From Mycetocola tolaasinivorans (GTDB taxonomy: Bacteria; Actinomycetota; Actinomycetes; Actinomycetales; Microbacteriaceae), in contig NZ_RCUX01000004.1 of assembly GCF_003667565.1 (NCBI RefSeq), forward strand, positions 186,001 through 250,000: a DNA stretch of 64,000 nt, in the 5' to 3' direction. Each line of letters opens with the position of its first letter. Position 1 is the stretch's first letter. Shown here in pieces: positions 23,382 to 32,686 of this stretch. Under the pieces are notes generated by a model. It did not search any database. It was not told the DNA's origin and saw nothing but the letters and a program-made list of their open reading frames with translations. The position numbers and the translations under genes were made by a program.

Positions 23382-24074
23382 CTACACGAAAAGGTTTGCG
23401 CGCTCGAGATCCTCGGCGAAGTCGACCTCTACGGCGTAGAAATCGGAGATGTTCAGCGGCTCGATGAGCATGCCGTCCTGTTCGATGGCGAGCTCAATGC
23501 CGCGCTCGAAGTAGTCCTGGTCGTCGACGCGGCCGAGCTGACGCAGCAGTGCTGCCTTGTCGGCGGAGGAGACGTAGTTGATGCCCACGGCCTCACCCAG
23601 GCCGCCGGTGACGGTCTTGGAGAGGTGCTTGATGTAGCCCTCGGCACCCACGGTGTACTTGACCTCTTCGTCGGAGACCTTGTCGGTGTTGACGGTGACA
23701 AACGAGGAGTCTGCGGCCACAACCTTGGCGGCGCGGACGAGAACGGCGGGGTCGAACACGACGTCACCGTTCATCCACAACACGCCACCGTTGGAGGAGG
23801 CGGCCAGGGCGCGCATGAGCGACTTGGAGGTGTTGGTCTGGTCGTACTGCTCGTTGAAGACGAAATCGGCATCCGGGAATGCCTCGATGATGTGCTCAAG
23901 CTTGTAGCCGACAACCACGGTGATCTTGACGTTCTTGCCAAATGCGTGGTGGATGTTGTCGAACTGCTGCTGCATGATGGTGCGGCCGTCGTTCAGCTCG
24001 GTGAGCGACTTGGGCAGCGAGCGCCCGAGACGCGTGCCCATGCCCGCGGCGAGGATTACTACCTGAGTGGTCAA
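23382..24074 (-). CDS. LicC-like NTP-transferase (sugar/alcohol-phosphate cytidylyltransferase)
   Basis: 230 residues with the nucleotidyltransferase signature LAAGMGTRLGRSLPKSL at the N-terminus and WMNGDVVFD as the metal-binding acidic motif. Similarity is to the LicC/IPCT branch that activates phosphocholine or inositol-1-phosphate with CTP. The substrate here is unknown. The start is TTG at 24074, supported by AAGGAG 7 nt upstream. Its presence with a CDP-alcohol phosphatidyltransferase and a TagF-like protein suggests that it supplies the CDP-alcohol donor for the wall polymer, which is inference. Confidence 0.88.
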   Translation of the reverse strand: MTTQVVILAAGMGTRLGRSLPKSLTELNDGRTIMQQQFDNIHHAFGKNVKITVVVGYKLEHIIEAFPDADFVFNEQYDQTNTSKSLMRALAASSNGGVLWMNGDVVFDPAVLVRAAKVVAADSSFVTVNTDKVSDEEVKYTVGAEGYIKHLSKTVTGGLGEAVGINYVSSADKAALLRQLGRVDDQDYFERGIELAIEQDGMLIEPLNISDFYAVEVDFAEDLERANLFV

Positions 24075-24410
24075 TTTAACTCCTTATCAGAGCGGTGTTG
24101 CATCCGGAGTGGGCGGGTTTGCCAGTTGTTCACCGGAAAGATGTTGAAAGCGCACTCCGTCATGCACACGGTTACTACGTTAGCCGGGTCATTCCCCGAG
24201 TGGGGCGCGGGGCGGAAGGTCGTTGCCGTTTTGTAACACGACGCTCGGAATTCTCTCAGGTTTGCGTCGAGCCACGCGGTAACACGTCCGACATAGTTGG
24301 ATAACGGTTGATAGCTTTTAAGGGCCGGGCCGCGTGCAGACTACCCGTGGCGCTCGCGAAAGCGAGTTTGCGGGGAGCAACGGTGGCGAACACAAACGGG
24401 GGAGTGCGCG
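24075..24410. other. Divergent intergenic region, 336 bp
   Basis: It separates the nucleotidyltransferase gene (minus) from the ABC ATPase gene (plus). It holds the AAGGAG site of the TTG-started gene, a small CTCGC-GAAA-GCGAG hairpin near 24353-24366 and the GGGGGAG site (24398-24404) of the downstream gene. I see no gene or convincing promoter hexamers. Confidence 0.5.
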
Positions 24411-26102
24411 GTGGGAACTGCACAATCAGGTAAACGGCCGGAATCGGACGGGGCGACCGAGGTGACCCCGGACGAGACCGCGGATAACGGCGCGTCGTCG
24501 GCCTCGCGTGCCGCCGCGGTGAAGGCACCGGCGATCAAGACCGCGGCCCCGCGCCGCCCGGCCGCGCGAAAGCCCGCGGCGAAGACTCCCGCGGCGAAGT
24601 CTGCTGCAGCGACGGCTGCTGCGACGGACGCACCCGGAGACGAAACCCCGGCCGACAGGGCTCCGACCGGCAAGACGTCTGCGGCCAAGGCTTCGGCCGC
24701 GAAGACTCCTGCCGCGAAGACTCCTGCCGCGAAGACTCCTGCCGCGAAGACTCCTGCGGCTAAGGTTCCCGCGGCCAAGGAACCGGCCGCCAAAAACACC
24801 GCGGCAAAAACATCGGTCACGGCGTCCGCAACAAAGGCACCGGCAGCCAAGGCACCGGCAGCCAAAACCCCCGCATCTAAGACTCCGGCGGCCAAGACCC
24901 CGGTCAGGAAGGCACCGGTCCGAAAGGCTCCGGCGGCGAGGAAGCCCGCGGCGAAGAAGCCCGCGGCGAAGAAGCCCGTCGACAAGCCGGCTGCGGAAAA
25001 CCCGACCGTAGAAACTCCGGTTGTCGTACCGCCCGCGTCGGATGCGCCCGGAGACGTGGAGCGGAGCGCTGAGCGGTCCCGCGCCGAAAAGCTTGCGTCG
25101 GCCACCTCGATCACGGTTATTTCCGCGGCACCAACCGAAGCCGACGCTCCCGATCTCCAGCCCACCGAGCCCGAGACCGACGCGGCGATCACCGAGCGTG
25201 CGGCCTCGGACGCCGAGCGCGCGCTGCGGACCCCGGTCGGGAAGGCCGCGGCCACCGCCAAGAAAAAGGCGGCACGGACCACATCCGCGCCGGCGCCGGC
25301 GGCCGCAGAATCGCTCAGCACCGCCGCCGAAGACTCCGCCGACGACGACGTGCTCGTGGTGCGCGGGCTTACCCGCCACTTCGGTGGAACACTCGCGGTG
25401 GACGGTCTCGACCTGCGCGTGCCCACCGGCACGTTCTCGGCGATCGTGGGTCCCAACGGTGCCGGTAAAACCACCGCGCTCTCGATGATCTCGGGCCTGT
25501 TGCGTCCGGATGCCGGGGAGATCCTGGTGAACGGCATCGACGTCTGGCAGGATCCGGCGCGGGCAAAACGCAAGATCGGCGCGCTGCCCGATCGCCTGCG
25601 CCTGTTTGACCGCCTCACCGGTGCGCAGCTCCTGCACTACTCGGGCACCCTGCGCGGGCTGCCCGCGGCCACCGTGCGCGGCCGCATCACGGACCTCGCC
25701 GCGGCGATGGACCTCGGGGATTCCCTCGGTCGGCTCGTGGCCGACTACTCGGTGGGCATGCGAAAGAAGATTGCGCTCGCGTCCGCACTGATTCACTCTC
25801 CGCGCCTGCTGGTGCTTGACGAACCCTTCGAGTCCGTCGATCCGGTGTCGGTCGAGCGGCTGCTCGCCCTGCTCCGAAACTACGTGGAGCACGGCGGTAC
25901 CGTGGTGCTGTCGAGCCACGGTATGGACCTCATTGAGCGGGTGTGCGACCACGTCTCCATCATCGTGAGTGGCACGGTTCTCGCCCAGGGCACCGTGGAC
26001 GAGGTGCGCGGAGACGGCACCCTGGCCGAACGCTTTGCCGAGCTCGCGACCCCGACCGATCCTGCGGAGGGCCTCGAATGGCTGCACAGCTTCTCCGACT
26101 GA
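24411..26102 (+). CDS. ABC transporter ATPase with long histone H1-like N-terminal extension
   Basis: 563 residues. The ABC domain occupies only about residues 310-540: Walker [10 protein letters not shown], a noncanonical signature YSVGMRKK and Walker B LLVLDEPFE. The first ~200 residues are almost entirely Ala, Lys, Pro and Thr in KTPAAKTPAAK-type repeats like histone H1 or the HupB tail, followed by ~100 acidic residues. GTG 24411 has GGGGGAG 6 nt upstream and the extension stays in frame throughout, so it appears real. The next gene starts inside this one, implying a two-component exporter. The substrate is unknown. Confidence 0.9.
   Translation: MGTAQSGKRPESDGATEVTPDETADNGASSASRAAAVKAPAIKTAAPRRPAARKPAAKTPAAKSAAATAAATDAPGDETPADRAPTGKTSAAKASAAKTPAAKTPAAKTPAAKTPAAKVPAAKEPAAKNTAAKTSVTASATKAPAAKAPAAKTPASKTPAAKTPVRKAPVRKAPAARKPAAKKPAAKKPVDKPAAENPTVETPVVVPPASDAPGDVERSAERSRAEKLASATSITVISAAPTEADAPDLQPTEPETDAAITERAASDAERALRTPVGKAAATAKKKAARTTSAPAPAAAESLSTAAEDSADDDVLVVRGLTRHFGGTLAVDGLDLRVPTGTFSAIVGPNGAGKTTALSMISGLLRPDAGEILVNGIDVWQDPARAKRKIGALPDRLRLFDRLTGAQLLHYSGTLRGLPAATVRGRITDLAAAMDLGDSLGRLVADYSVGMRKKIALASALIHSPRLLVLDEPFESVDPVSVERLLALLRNYVEHGGTVVLSSHGMDLIERVCDHVSIIVSGTVLAQGTVDEVRGDGTLAERFAELATPTDPAEGLEWLHSFSD
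24701..24760 (+). repeat. 15-bp tandem repeat in the ABC ATPase N-terminus
   Basis: Four tandem units of GAAGACTCCTGCCGC (last unit with one change) encode the (KTPAA)n stretch. Confidence 0.85.
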
Positions 26103-27619
26103 GGCTCCACACGATCCTGAACGCCCTGCGCGGTGATCCGCGCGCGGTCGCCCGCCGAGTACTGCTCGTGTGTGTGCTCGCGGTGGCCTGTGCGCTCGTC
26201 GCCTGGGCGGCGTTTGGGAACGGTACCGCGGATCCGCTGCTGGTGCGCGGCGTGGTGGGTGCCGGCGGCGCGCTGATCCTGCTCGGCTGCTTCCTCGTTC
26301 CGCTGGTTTCCACCCCCGAATCCACGCTCGATCCGCGTACCTACGCCGGGTTTGGAATCGCGCCCTGGCCCCTCGCCGGCGCGCTTGCACTCGCGAGTCT
26401 GCTCGGTCTGCCCGCGCTGGCGCTGCTGATCCTCGGCGGCATCGTCTCCTTCGGCCTGGCCGGCGAGACGGGCGGCGGAACGGCGGCGGCGGTGCTCGGC
26501 ACGGTGCTGGTTCCGATCACCGGCGTCCTGCAGGTTCGGCTTGGCCGCGCCCTCGGTGCCGGGCTGGGGGATTCGTCTCGGCGCGCACTGCGGACGCTGA
26601 CCGGTGCGATTCTCGGTGCCGGGACGCTCGCTATTGTCTGCCTCGAACTGCTCGCGCCCGCGCGCCTCGAAACAATCGCCGACGTGGCGGCCTGGACCCC
26701 GCTCGGCGCGGCCTGGCTGCTGGCAGATCCGGCCCCCGCCGTGCCGTTCGGTGCCCGCCTCGCGATCACGCTGGCCTCGATCGTGATTCTGGCCGCGGCA
26801 TGGGGTGTGGCCTGCGTCCGGTTGACGTCCTCGATCGGGCGGCCCGAGCACGCCGGCGGGCTGAGGCTCGGCTGGTTCGCCCGCGTTCCCGCCGGGGCCA
26901 CCGCCGCGGTGGCTGCGCGTTCGCTGACCTACTGGATTCGCGATCCGCGCTACCTCACCTCCCTGCTGATCGTGCCCGTCGTGCCGATCGTGGCGGTGAG
27001 CGCCCTCAGCATCGCCGGGGTGAGCTGGTCGGTGCTGAGCCTGCTTCCACTGCCCATCATCCTGCTGTTTGTAGCCTGGGCACCGCATAACGACCTGGCG
27101 CTTGACTCGTCGGCGCTGTGGCTGCACATCACCTCCGGGGTCTCCGGTCTGGCCGATCGCGTCGGCCGGATTCTGCCGGTGCTCGCACTCGGCGTGATCC
27201 TGATCGCGATCGGGGCACCGCTGAGCGTCTCGCTGGGCGGGGTGCCCGAGATGCTTCCTGCCCTGATCGGCGTGGCCGGTGGACTCCTGCTCACCGGCCT
27301 CGGCCTCGCGAGCTACTTCTCGGCCCGTACCCCGTATCCCGCGGTGCAGCCGGGGGACAGCCCGTTCCTGCAGCCCCAGGCCGGCGGTGGCTACTCAGCC
27401 CGGGTGCAGTCGGTCAGCCTGATCGGAACCCTCGTACTGAGTGCACCGGCGATCACCCTCGGCGTGCTGGCCGCGCTGGGCTCCAGCCAGGCGGCCCTCT
27501 GGGCGCTCGCCGCGGGACTCGGTGTGGGTGTCATCGTGCTGATCCTTGGGATCCTCGCGGGTGCACGCTACTACGACCGCCATACGGCCGAGCTCATGGA
27601 GTTTGCCACCACTCACTAG
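26078..27619 (+). CDS. ABC transporter membrane subunit, function unknown
   Basis: 513 residues, strongly hydrophobic with roughly ten to twelve predicted helices (for example ARRVLLVCVLAVACALVAW at about 25-43). No solute-binding or enzymatic motif is visible. It overlaps the 3' end of the ATPase gene by 25 nt, and ATG 26078 has GGAGGG 7 nt upstream, so it is the partner permease. The membrane layout is that of large bacterial ABC-2-like exporters with two repeated halves. The substrate is unknown. Confidence 0.85.
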   Translation: MAAQLLRLRLHTILNALRGDPRAVARRVLLVCVLAVACALVAWAAFGNGTADPLLVRGVVGAGGALILLGCFLVPLVSTPESTLDPRTYAGFGIAPWPLAGALALASLLGLPALALLILGGIVSFGLAGETGGGTAAAVLGTVLVPITGVLQVRLGRALGAGLGDSSRRALRTLTGAILGAGTLAIVCLELLAPARLETIADVAAWTPLGAAWLLADPAPAVPFGARLAITLASIVILAAAWGVACVRLTSSIGRPEHAGGLRLGWFARVPAGATAAVAARSLTYWIRDPRYLTSLLIVPVVPIVAVSALSIAGVSWSVLSLLPLPIILLFVAWAPHNDLALDSSALWLHITSGVSGLADRVGRILPVLALGVILIAIGAPLSVSLGGVPEMLPALIGVAGGLLLTGLGLASYFSARTPYPAVQPGDSPFLQPQAGGGYSARVQSVSLIGTLVLSAPAITLGVLAALGSSQAALWALAAGLGVGVIVLILGILAGARYYDRHTAELMEFATTH

Positions 27620-27693
27620 GCCACTCGTGTCCGAGTTCGGCGGCGATTGAGGTTCACCGCGCATCCGCAGCTCTCACGCAGTAAACTGGCGGT

Positions 27694-27984
27694 ATGACCG
27701 ACGTGAATCTCAGCATCGCCGACCCCACCGGAACGCCGGATGGCGGGGGCACCGCCCTGCTCGACCGCGAACTTGAAAAGCTCCTCAACGAGGAGGCCAT
27801 CGAACCCGGTGATCACGAGCGGTTCTCGCACTACGTGAAGAAGGAAAAGATCCTCGAGTCGGCCATGACCGGCAAGCCCGTGCGCGCACTGTGCGGCAAG
27901 AAGTGGACCCCGGGCCGCGACCCGGAAAAGTTCCCGGTGTGCCCCTCCTGCAAGGAAGTGTACGAGCGCCTGCGCGATAAGTAA
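27694..27984 (+). CDS. DUF3039 family small zinc-ribbon-like protein
   Basis: 96 residues. The C-terminal half has a CxxC-like arrangement (RALCGKKWTPGRDPEKFPVCPSCKEVY) typical of actinobacterial DUF3039 proteins and consistent with one zinc ion. The N-terminus is acidic and Gly-rich. The role is unknown. It is convergent with the nicotinate phosphoribosyltransferase gene across a shared terminator. Confidence 0.92.
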   Translation: MTDVNLSIADPTGTPDGGGTALLDRELEKLLNEEAIEPGDHERFSHYVKKEKILESAMTGKPVRALCGKKWTPGRDPEKFPVCPSCKEVYERLRDK

Positions 27985-28014
27985 GTGCTGCGCGCTCGAG
28001 GAGCGCTGACACTC

Positions 28015-28052
28015 GAAGGCCCCGATCCCGCCTCAGCGGAATCGGGGCCTTC
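28015..28052. terminator. Bidirectional terminator between DUF3039 and pncB
   Basis: Perfect 12-bp arms GAAGGCCCCGAT and ATCGGGGCCTTC with a 14-nt loop, between convergent genes. Confidence 0.85.
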
Positions 28053-28068
28053 GTGTGTGCGGCGAACC

Positions 28069-29379
28069 CTAGTTACCGATAAACACGGTGGGTACCGCGG
28101 CATCGCCACGCGCCAGACGGAACGCGGCGGCCGGCAGTTCGCTCACCGCGGCGACGCGGTGCTCGCGGGCCAGGGCGGTGCCCGCGGCACCGAGGTAGAG
28201 CTCCTCGATCTCGCCGTTCACCACGAGCGGCACGTTGAGGGCGCGCTCGGTAACGTCTTGCGCCGGGGTGGTTTCGCCCAGGTAGATGCGCTCCTGGTTA
28301 GCCCGGCCGGAGGCGCTGAGGCGACGCATCGGCGTCTTCTTGCCGCCGATGGAGGCCTTACCCTCGGAGTTCTTGGCCAGCGGCACCCAGGCACCGTCGG
28401 CACCACGGCGAGCCACGAGCTTATAAACCATGCTCGCGGCGGGGGAGCCCGAGCCGGTCACGACCGAGGTACCCACGCCATAGCTGTCGACCGGGGAGTT
28501 TGCGAGGCCCGCGATGGCGTGCTCATCGAGGTCGTTCGTGACGGTGATCTTGGTGCCGGTCGCGCCGAGCGCGTCCAGCTGCTCGCGCACCTCGGTCACG
28601 AGGGTTGGGAGATCGCCCGAGTCGAGGCGAATGGCGCCCAGCTCGGTGCCGGCCACGCGGATCGCGGTCTCGACGCCGGCACGCACGTCATAGGTATCAA
28701 CCAGCAGGGTGGTGTTGGTGCCGAGCTTTTCAATCTGTGCGCGGAAGGCCTCCTCCTCGCTCGCGTGCAGGAGGGTGAAGGCGTGGGCGGCGGTGCCCAT
28801 CGTGGGGATACCCCAGCGGCGACCAGCCTCGAGGTTACTGGTGGCGCCGAACCCGGCGATGTACGCGGCGCGGGCGGCGGCCACGGCGGCCTCCTCGTTG
28901 GCGCGGCGCGAGCCCATCTCGGCGAGCGGGCGGCCAATGGCCGCGGTGACCATGCGGGTCGCGGCGTTGGCGACGGCGCTGTCATAGTTGAGCACGCTCA
29001 GCACCAGGGTCTCCAGGATGACACCCTCGGCAAAGCTCGACTCGACCGTGAGGATGGGGGAGTTCGGGAAGTACACCTCTCCCTCGCGGTAGCCCCAGAT
29101 GTTTCCACGGAAGCGGTAGTTTGCGAGCCAGTCCAGGGTGTCCTGCCCCACGACATCGTGGGTGCGCAGCCACTCAAGCTCGGCATCACCGAAGCGGAAG
29201 TCACGAATCAGCTCCAGCAGGCGGCCCGTTCCGGCGACGACACCGTAGCGGCGAGCCCCGGGGAGGCGGCGGGCGAAAACCTCGAACAGGCAGTGCTCCT
29301 CGGCGGTGCCGCGCGCCATGGCGGCATCGATCATGGTGAGCTCGTAGCGGTCCGTGTGAAGTGCGGTTGAAGTGTTCAC
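28069..29379 (-). CDS. pncB: Nicotinate phosphoribosyltransferase
   Basis: 436 residues, full length for the actinobacterial enzyme that joins nicotinate to PRPP in the NAD salvage (Preiss-Handler) pathway. The N-terminal LHTDRYELTMIDAAM segment binds substrate. IRLDSGDLPTLV and SYGVGTSVVTGSGSP are conserved active-site stretches of the NAPRTase family. The ATG at 29379 is the only reasonable start. It is cytoplasmic and appears to be transcribed alone. Confidence 0.95.
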   Translation of the reverse strand: MNTSTALHTDRYELTMIDAAMARGTAEEHCLFEVFARRLPGARRYGVVAGTGRLLELIRDFRFGDAELEWLRTHDVVGQDTLDWLANYRFRGNIWGYREGEVYFPNSPILTVESSFAEGVILETLVLSVLNYDSAVANAATRMVTAAIGRPLAEMGSRRANEEAAVAAARAAYIAGFGATSNLEAGRRWGIPTMGTAAHAFTLLHASEEEAFRAQIEKLGTNTTLLVDTYDVRAGVETAIRVAGTELGAIRLDSGDLPTLVTEVREQLDALGATGTKITVTNDLDEHAIAGLANSPVDSYGVGTSVVTGSGSPAASMVYKLVARRGADGAWVPLAKNSEGKASIGGKKTPMRRLSASGRANQERIYLGETTPAQDVTERALNVPLVVNGEIEELYLGAAGTALAREHRVAAVSELPAAAFRLARGDAAVPTVFIGN

Positions 29380-29677
29380 CCCGCCAGCCTAGCCACTTCG
29401 CGGGGCGTTTCGCAGCACGGAGGAGGCGTAATTGGTCCGCGACCGCGTGGACCCGGGCGCGGATGTGCAACAAATGTTGAATATCGGGCGTTTGCGACAC
29501 CAGCCTCATACTGGGGGCGCCATATCCCGGACACACAGGACATTACCTGGTTAACATGCAAGTACTCGCACCGTGAGCATCGCCCACCCGTGCAGTTATA
29601 CGGGGGCGAATGTTGGCCGTCAGGTCAAGGTCAGGATCACGTCACGAGCGCGATCAACCAAAAAATGAGGAGCAGTT
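29380..29677. other. Divergent intergenic region, 298 bp
   Basis: It lies between pncB (minus) and the two-helix membrane protein gene (plus). A GAGGAG site precedes the plus-strand start. I see no clear operator, hairpin or additional gene. Confidence 0.5.
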
Positions 29678-30172
29678 ATGTCCGAAAGCACCGCACCCGT
29701 CACCCTGAGCATCACCCCCGGCAAGGCCACCGCGCTGCGCTGGGCGGGCATCATCGCCCTACTCGCCGGTGTCCTGATGATCGTTGCCGGCGGCACGGTC
29801 TGGGGCGTCGTGACCACCCAGCTGAAGGCCGAAAACATCACCGTAAGCGAGGATGCGGCATTCCTCGGTGGGGCCGATGTCGCCGGTCCCTTCTCCGCGC
29901 TCGCCCAGGCGGACATCATCAGCACCCACGCGAAGGCCATGTCCGATGGCAAGACCTACGCAGAGCTTGAAAAGGACGACCCTCGTCGCGCCACCGTGAT
30001 GAACGCCTCCTTCCTGCGCACCTCCCTCTTCACCTCCGTCGTGTCCTACGGCGTCTCTGCCTTCGCCATCGGCGCCGGCATCCTGTTTGGCATCGTGGGC
30101 TGGGTCGTTCTGACCATCGCTCCGCGTCGGCGCCCCGCGGTTGCCGCGGTCCAGGCCCCGCGCGCCGAATAG
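29678..30172 (+). CDS. Conserved two-helix membrane protein (often misannotated LigA)
   Basis: 164 residues with two membrane helices (about 22-47 and 118-145) flanking an external loop containing [28 protein letters not shown] and [29 protein letters not shown]. This pattern belongs to a conserved actinobacterial family that databases often label aromatic ring-opening dioxygenase LigA, although no dioxygenase motif is present. The function is unknown. GAGGAG lies 5 nt ahead of the ATG. A hairpin terminator follows the gene. Confidence 0.88.
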   Translation: MSESTAPVTLSITPGKATALRWAGIIALLAGVLMIVAGGTVWGVVTTQLKAENITVSEDAAFLGGADVAGPFSALAQADIISTHAKAMSDGKTYAELEKDDPRRATVMNASFLRTSLFTSVVSYGVSAFAIGAGILFGIVGWVVLTIAPRRRPAVAAVQAPRAE

Positions 30173-30240
30173 CGACGTAGTCGCGACGCCCGCGCCCACG
30201 AGGCCCGCCGGCATCGCCATCACGAGGCAACAGCCCAGGC

Positions 30241-30277
30241 ACCCCCGCCCGCCCACCCGGCGGGTGGGGGTCTCTTG
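30241..30277 (+). terminator. Terminator after the two-helix membrane protein gene
   Basis: 13-nt arms ACCCCCGCCCGCC and GGCGGGTGGGGGT pair with one wobble around a 5-nt loop, followed by a T-rich run. Confidence 0.8.
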
Positions 30278-30292
30278 TTTAGCCCGCGGTAG

Positions 30293-30298
30293 TAGGCT
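30293..30298 (+). promoter_or_regulatory. Leaderless -10 element of murI
   Basis: TAGGCT lies 7 nt before the GTG start at 30306 with no ribosome binding site. Transcription should begin at the start codon. Confidence 0.55.
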
Positions 30299-30305
30299 GT
30301 CAGTC

Positions 30306-31160
30306 GTGAATGATGCACCAATTGGGATCTTTGACTCCGGGGTTGGGGGACTCACCGTCGCCCGCGCCATCCAGGACCAGCTGCCGCGGGAGGAGATCCT
30401 CTACGTCGGGGACACCGCGCACTCGCCCTACGGACCGAAGCCGATCGCCGATGTGCGTCGATACTCCCTCGAGGTGATGGACGACCTGGTTGCAAAGGGC
30501 GTCAAGATGCTCGTTATCGCCTGCAATACGGCCTCCTCTGCGGTGCTGCGCGATGCCCGCGAACGCTACTCGGTGCCGGTTATCGAGGTGATCCAGCCCG
30601 CGGTGCGCAGCGCCGTCCGGGTGACCCGCAATAACCGGGTGGGTGTGATCGGCACCGCCGGCACCATCCGCTCCCGCGCCTATCAGGACGCCTTCGCCGC
30701 GGCTCCCGAACTCAGCCTGTTCACCCAGGCCTGCCCGAAGTTTGTCGAGTTCGTCGAGAGCGGCATCACGACCGGACCCGAGGTTCTCGCGGTGGCCGAG
30801 GAATATCTGGGGCCGCTTCGTGACGCCGGGGTCGACACCCTGGTGCTCGGCTGCACGCACTATCCCTTCCTCAAGGGTGCGATCAGCTATGTGATGGGCC
30901 CCGATGTCACGCTCGTCTCGAGCGACTCCGAAACTGCCAACGATGTCTACCGTCAGCTGGTTTCGATGGGGCAGGAGCGCACCGCGATCACCCCGCCCCA
31001 GCACCACTACGAGGCCACCGGGCAGAGCGAGAGCGAGTTTCTTGAGCTCGCCACCCGTCTGGTGGGCCGCGAAATCAACCACGTGGATCTCGTCCAGACC
31101 GGCGTGATCGACCTCAGTGAACTGCGCGCCCTGAAGGGCGAAGCCTCGAACCCCGCCTAG
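30306..31160 (+). CDS. murI: Glutamate racemase
   Basis: 284 residues. It interconverts L- and D-glutamate for peptidoglycan synthesis. The two catalytic cysteines are visible: Cys73 in ACNTASS and Cys183 in GCTHYPF. The N-terminal [13 protein letters not shown] is the family signature. The GTG start at 30306 is supported by the leaderless promoter element just upstream and by the fit to homologue length. The following rph and rdgB genes match the murI-rph-rdgB order of other actinobacteria. Confidence 0.97.
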   Translation: MNDAPIGIFDSGVGGLTVARAIQDQLPREEILYVGDTAHSPYGPKPIADVRRYSLEVMDDLVAKGVKMLVIACNTASSAVLRDARERYSVPVIEVIQPAVRSAVRVTRNNRVGVIGTAGTIRSRAYQDAFAAAPELSLFTQACPKFVEFVESGITTGPEVLAVAEEYLGPLRDAGVDTLVLGCTHYPFLKGAISYVMGPDVTLVSSDSETANDVYRQLVSMGQERTAITPPQHHYEATGQSESEFLELATRLVGREINHVDLVQTGVIDLSELRALKGEASNPA

Positions 31161-31241
31161 TTTCTCGGCGCACCCGCGCCCACCCGAACACCCCACCGTT
31201 TGATCCGGCAAATTCCTTGCCCCAACCCAAAGGAGCTCCGC

Positions 31242-31985
31242 GTGAGCAACACCACCCGCGCCGATGGCCGCACCCCCGATCAGCTGCGCACCATCACCAT
31301 TGAGCCCGGCTGGAGCCCCCAGGCCGAGGGATCCGCGCTGATCAGCTACGGCAACACGCGGGTGCTGTGCACCGCCTCCTTCACCCCCGGTGTGCCGCGC
31401 TGGCTCACCGGTAAGGGCAAGGGCTGGGTGACCGCCGAGTACGCGATGCTGCCGCGCGCCACGAACTCCCGCAACGACCGCGAGGCCGTCCGCGGCAAGG
31501 TGGGTGGCCGCACCCACGAGATCTCCCGCCTGATCGGCCGCAGCCTGCGCGCCGTGATCGACACCAAGGCGCTCGGCGAAAACACCATCGTGATCGACTG
31601 CGATGTGCTGCAGGCCGACGGTGGCACCCGTACCGCCGCGATCACCGGTGCCTATGTGGCACTGGCGCAGGCCATCGAGTGGGCGCGCGAGCGCAAGCAC
31701 ATCGCCGCCAAGGCGCAGCCGCTGACCGACTCGGTCGCCGCCGTCTCGGTGGGTATCATCGATGGTGTTCCGATGCTCGATCTCGCCTACGTCGAGGACG
31801 TGCGTGCCGAGACCGACATGAATGTCGTGCTGACCGGCGACGGCCGCTTCGTCGAGGTGCAGGGCACCGCCGAGGGCGCACCGTTTGACCGCGACGAGCT
31901 GAACGCGCTGCTGGATCTCGCGGTTGGTGCCTCCGCCGATCTCAAGGAGTTCCAGTTCACCGCGCTCGAAGGCGGCACTCGATGA
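31242..31985 (+). CDS. rph: Ribonuclease PH
   Basis: 247 residues, a phosphate-dependent 3'-5' exoribonuclease that trims tRNA 3' ends. Family motifs visible are [11 protein letters not shown] at the N-terminus, [13 protein letters not shown] and [17 protein letters not shown] for the phosphate and RNA-binding surface, and [19 protein letters not shown] in the core. GTG 31242 has AAAGGAG 7 nt upstream. Its stop overlaps the rdgB start (ATGA). Confidence 0.97.
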   Translation: MSNTTRADGRTPDQLRTITIEPGWSPQAEGSALISYGNTRVLCTASFTPGVPRWLTGKGKGWVTAEYAMLPRATNSRNDREAVRGKVGGRTHEISRLIGRSLRAVIDTKALGENTIVIDCDVLQADGGTRTAAITGAYVALAQAIEWARERKHIAAKAQPLTDSVAAVSVGIIDGVPMLDLAYVEDVRAETDMNVVLTGDGRFVEVQGTAEGAPFDRDELNALLDLAVGASADLKEFQFTALEGGTR

Positions 31986-32593
31986 GCCTCGAGGTTGTTC
32001 TTGCGACCCACAACCAGCACAAGGTAGACGAGTTTCAGAAGGTCATCGGCGGAGCCCTGCCCGGGCTCAACATCGTCGCCTATGACGGCCCGGATCCGGT
32101 CGAGGACGGCACGAGCTTCGCCGCCAACGCGCTGATCAAGGCCCGCGCGGCCGCCGCCCACACCGGCAAGATCGCGCTCGCCGATGACAGTGGCATCGCC
32201 GTTGACCTCCTGGGTGGCTCGCCTGGTATCTTCTCGGCCCGCTGGGCGGGGCCGGGCAAAAACGACCGCGCAAACCTCGAGCTCCTGCTGGCCCAGCTCT
32301 CGGACATCGCGCCCGAGCACCGAGCCGCACAGTTCGTCTGTAACATCGCGATCGTGAACCCGGGGGTGGACGGCTCCGAGCCCAGCGAGGACGTGGTGGT
32401 GGGCATCTGGACCGGAGCCCTCGCGACCGAGCCCCGCGGCGAGCACGGCTTCGGATACGACCCGATCTTCCTGCCCGCCGAGTTTGAGGTTTCCGCCGCC
32501 GAGCTCACCCCGGAACAGAAGAACCAGGCGAGCCACCGTGCGCGCGCCTTCGAGCGTGCAATTCCGGTCCTGATGGCGCTCACCGGACCCTAG
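31982..32593 (+). CDS. rdgB: RdgB/HAM1-family non-canonical purine NTP pyrophosphatase
   Basis: 203 residues. It hydrolyses ITP, dITP and XTP to keep deaminated purines out of DNA and RNA. Visible family motifs are [12 protein letters not shown] at the N-terminus, [24 protein letters not shown] at the active site and [10 protein letters not shown] near the C-terminus. It is translationally coupled to rph through a 4-nt overlap. Confidence 0.97.
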   Translation: MSLEVVLATHNQHKVDEFQKVIGGALPGLNIVAYDGPDPVEDGTSFAANALIKARAAAAHTGKIALADDSGIAVDLLGGSPGIFSARWAGPGKNDRANLELLLAQLSDIAPEHRAAQFVCNIAIVNPGVDGSEPSEDVVVGIWTGALATEPRGEHGFGYDPIFLPAEFEVSAAELTPEQKNQASHRARAFERAIPVLMALTGP

Positions 32594-32615
32594 AAAGTCC
32601 CGGTCAGGGGGATAT

Positions 32616-32630
32616 TGATAACTGCTATCA
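32616..32630. promoter_or_regulatory. Palindromic operator candidate upstream of the CDF transporter gene
   Basis: TGATAACTGCTATCA is a 15-bp dyad with one mismatched pair, set 57 bp before the transporter ATG within an AT-rich patch. The TGATAnnnnnTATCA form is reminiscent of metal-responsive Zur- or ArsR-type operators, which would suit a metal transporter. No regulator gene is adjacent. Confidence 0.55.
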
Positions 32631-32686
32631 TTCCTATCTAGGGTGTCCCCCTGGCCCTTTCTTGCGGGGCTTTGTACCGTGGAGTT

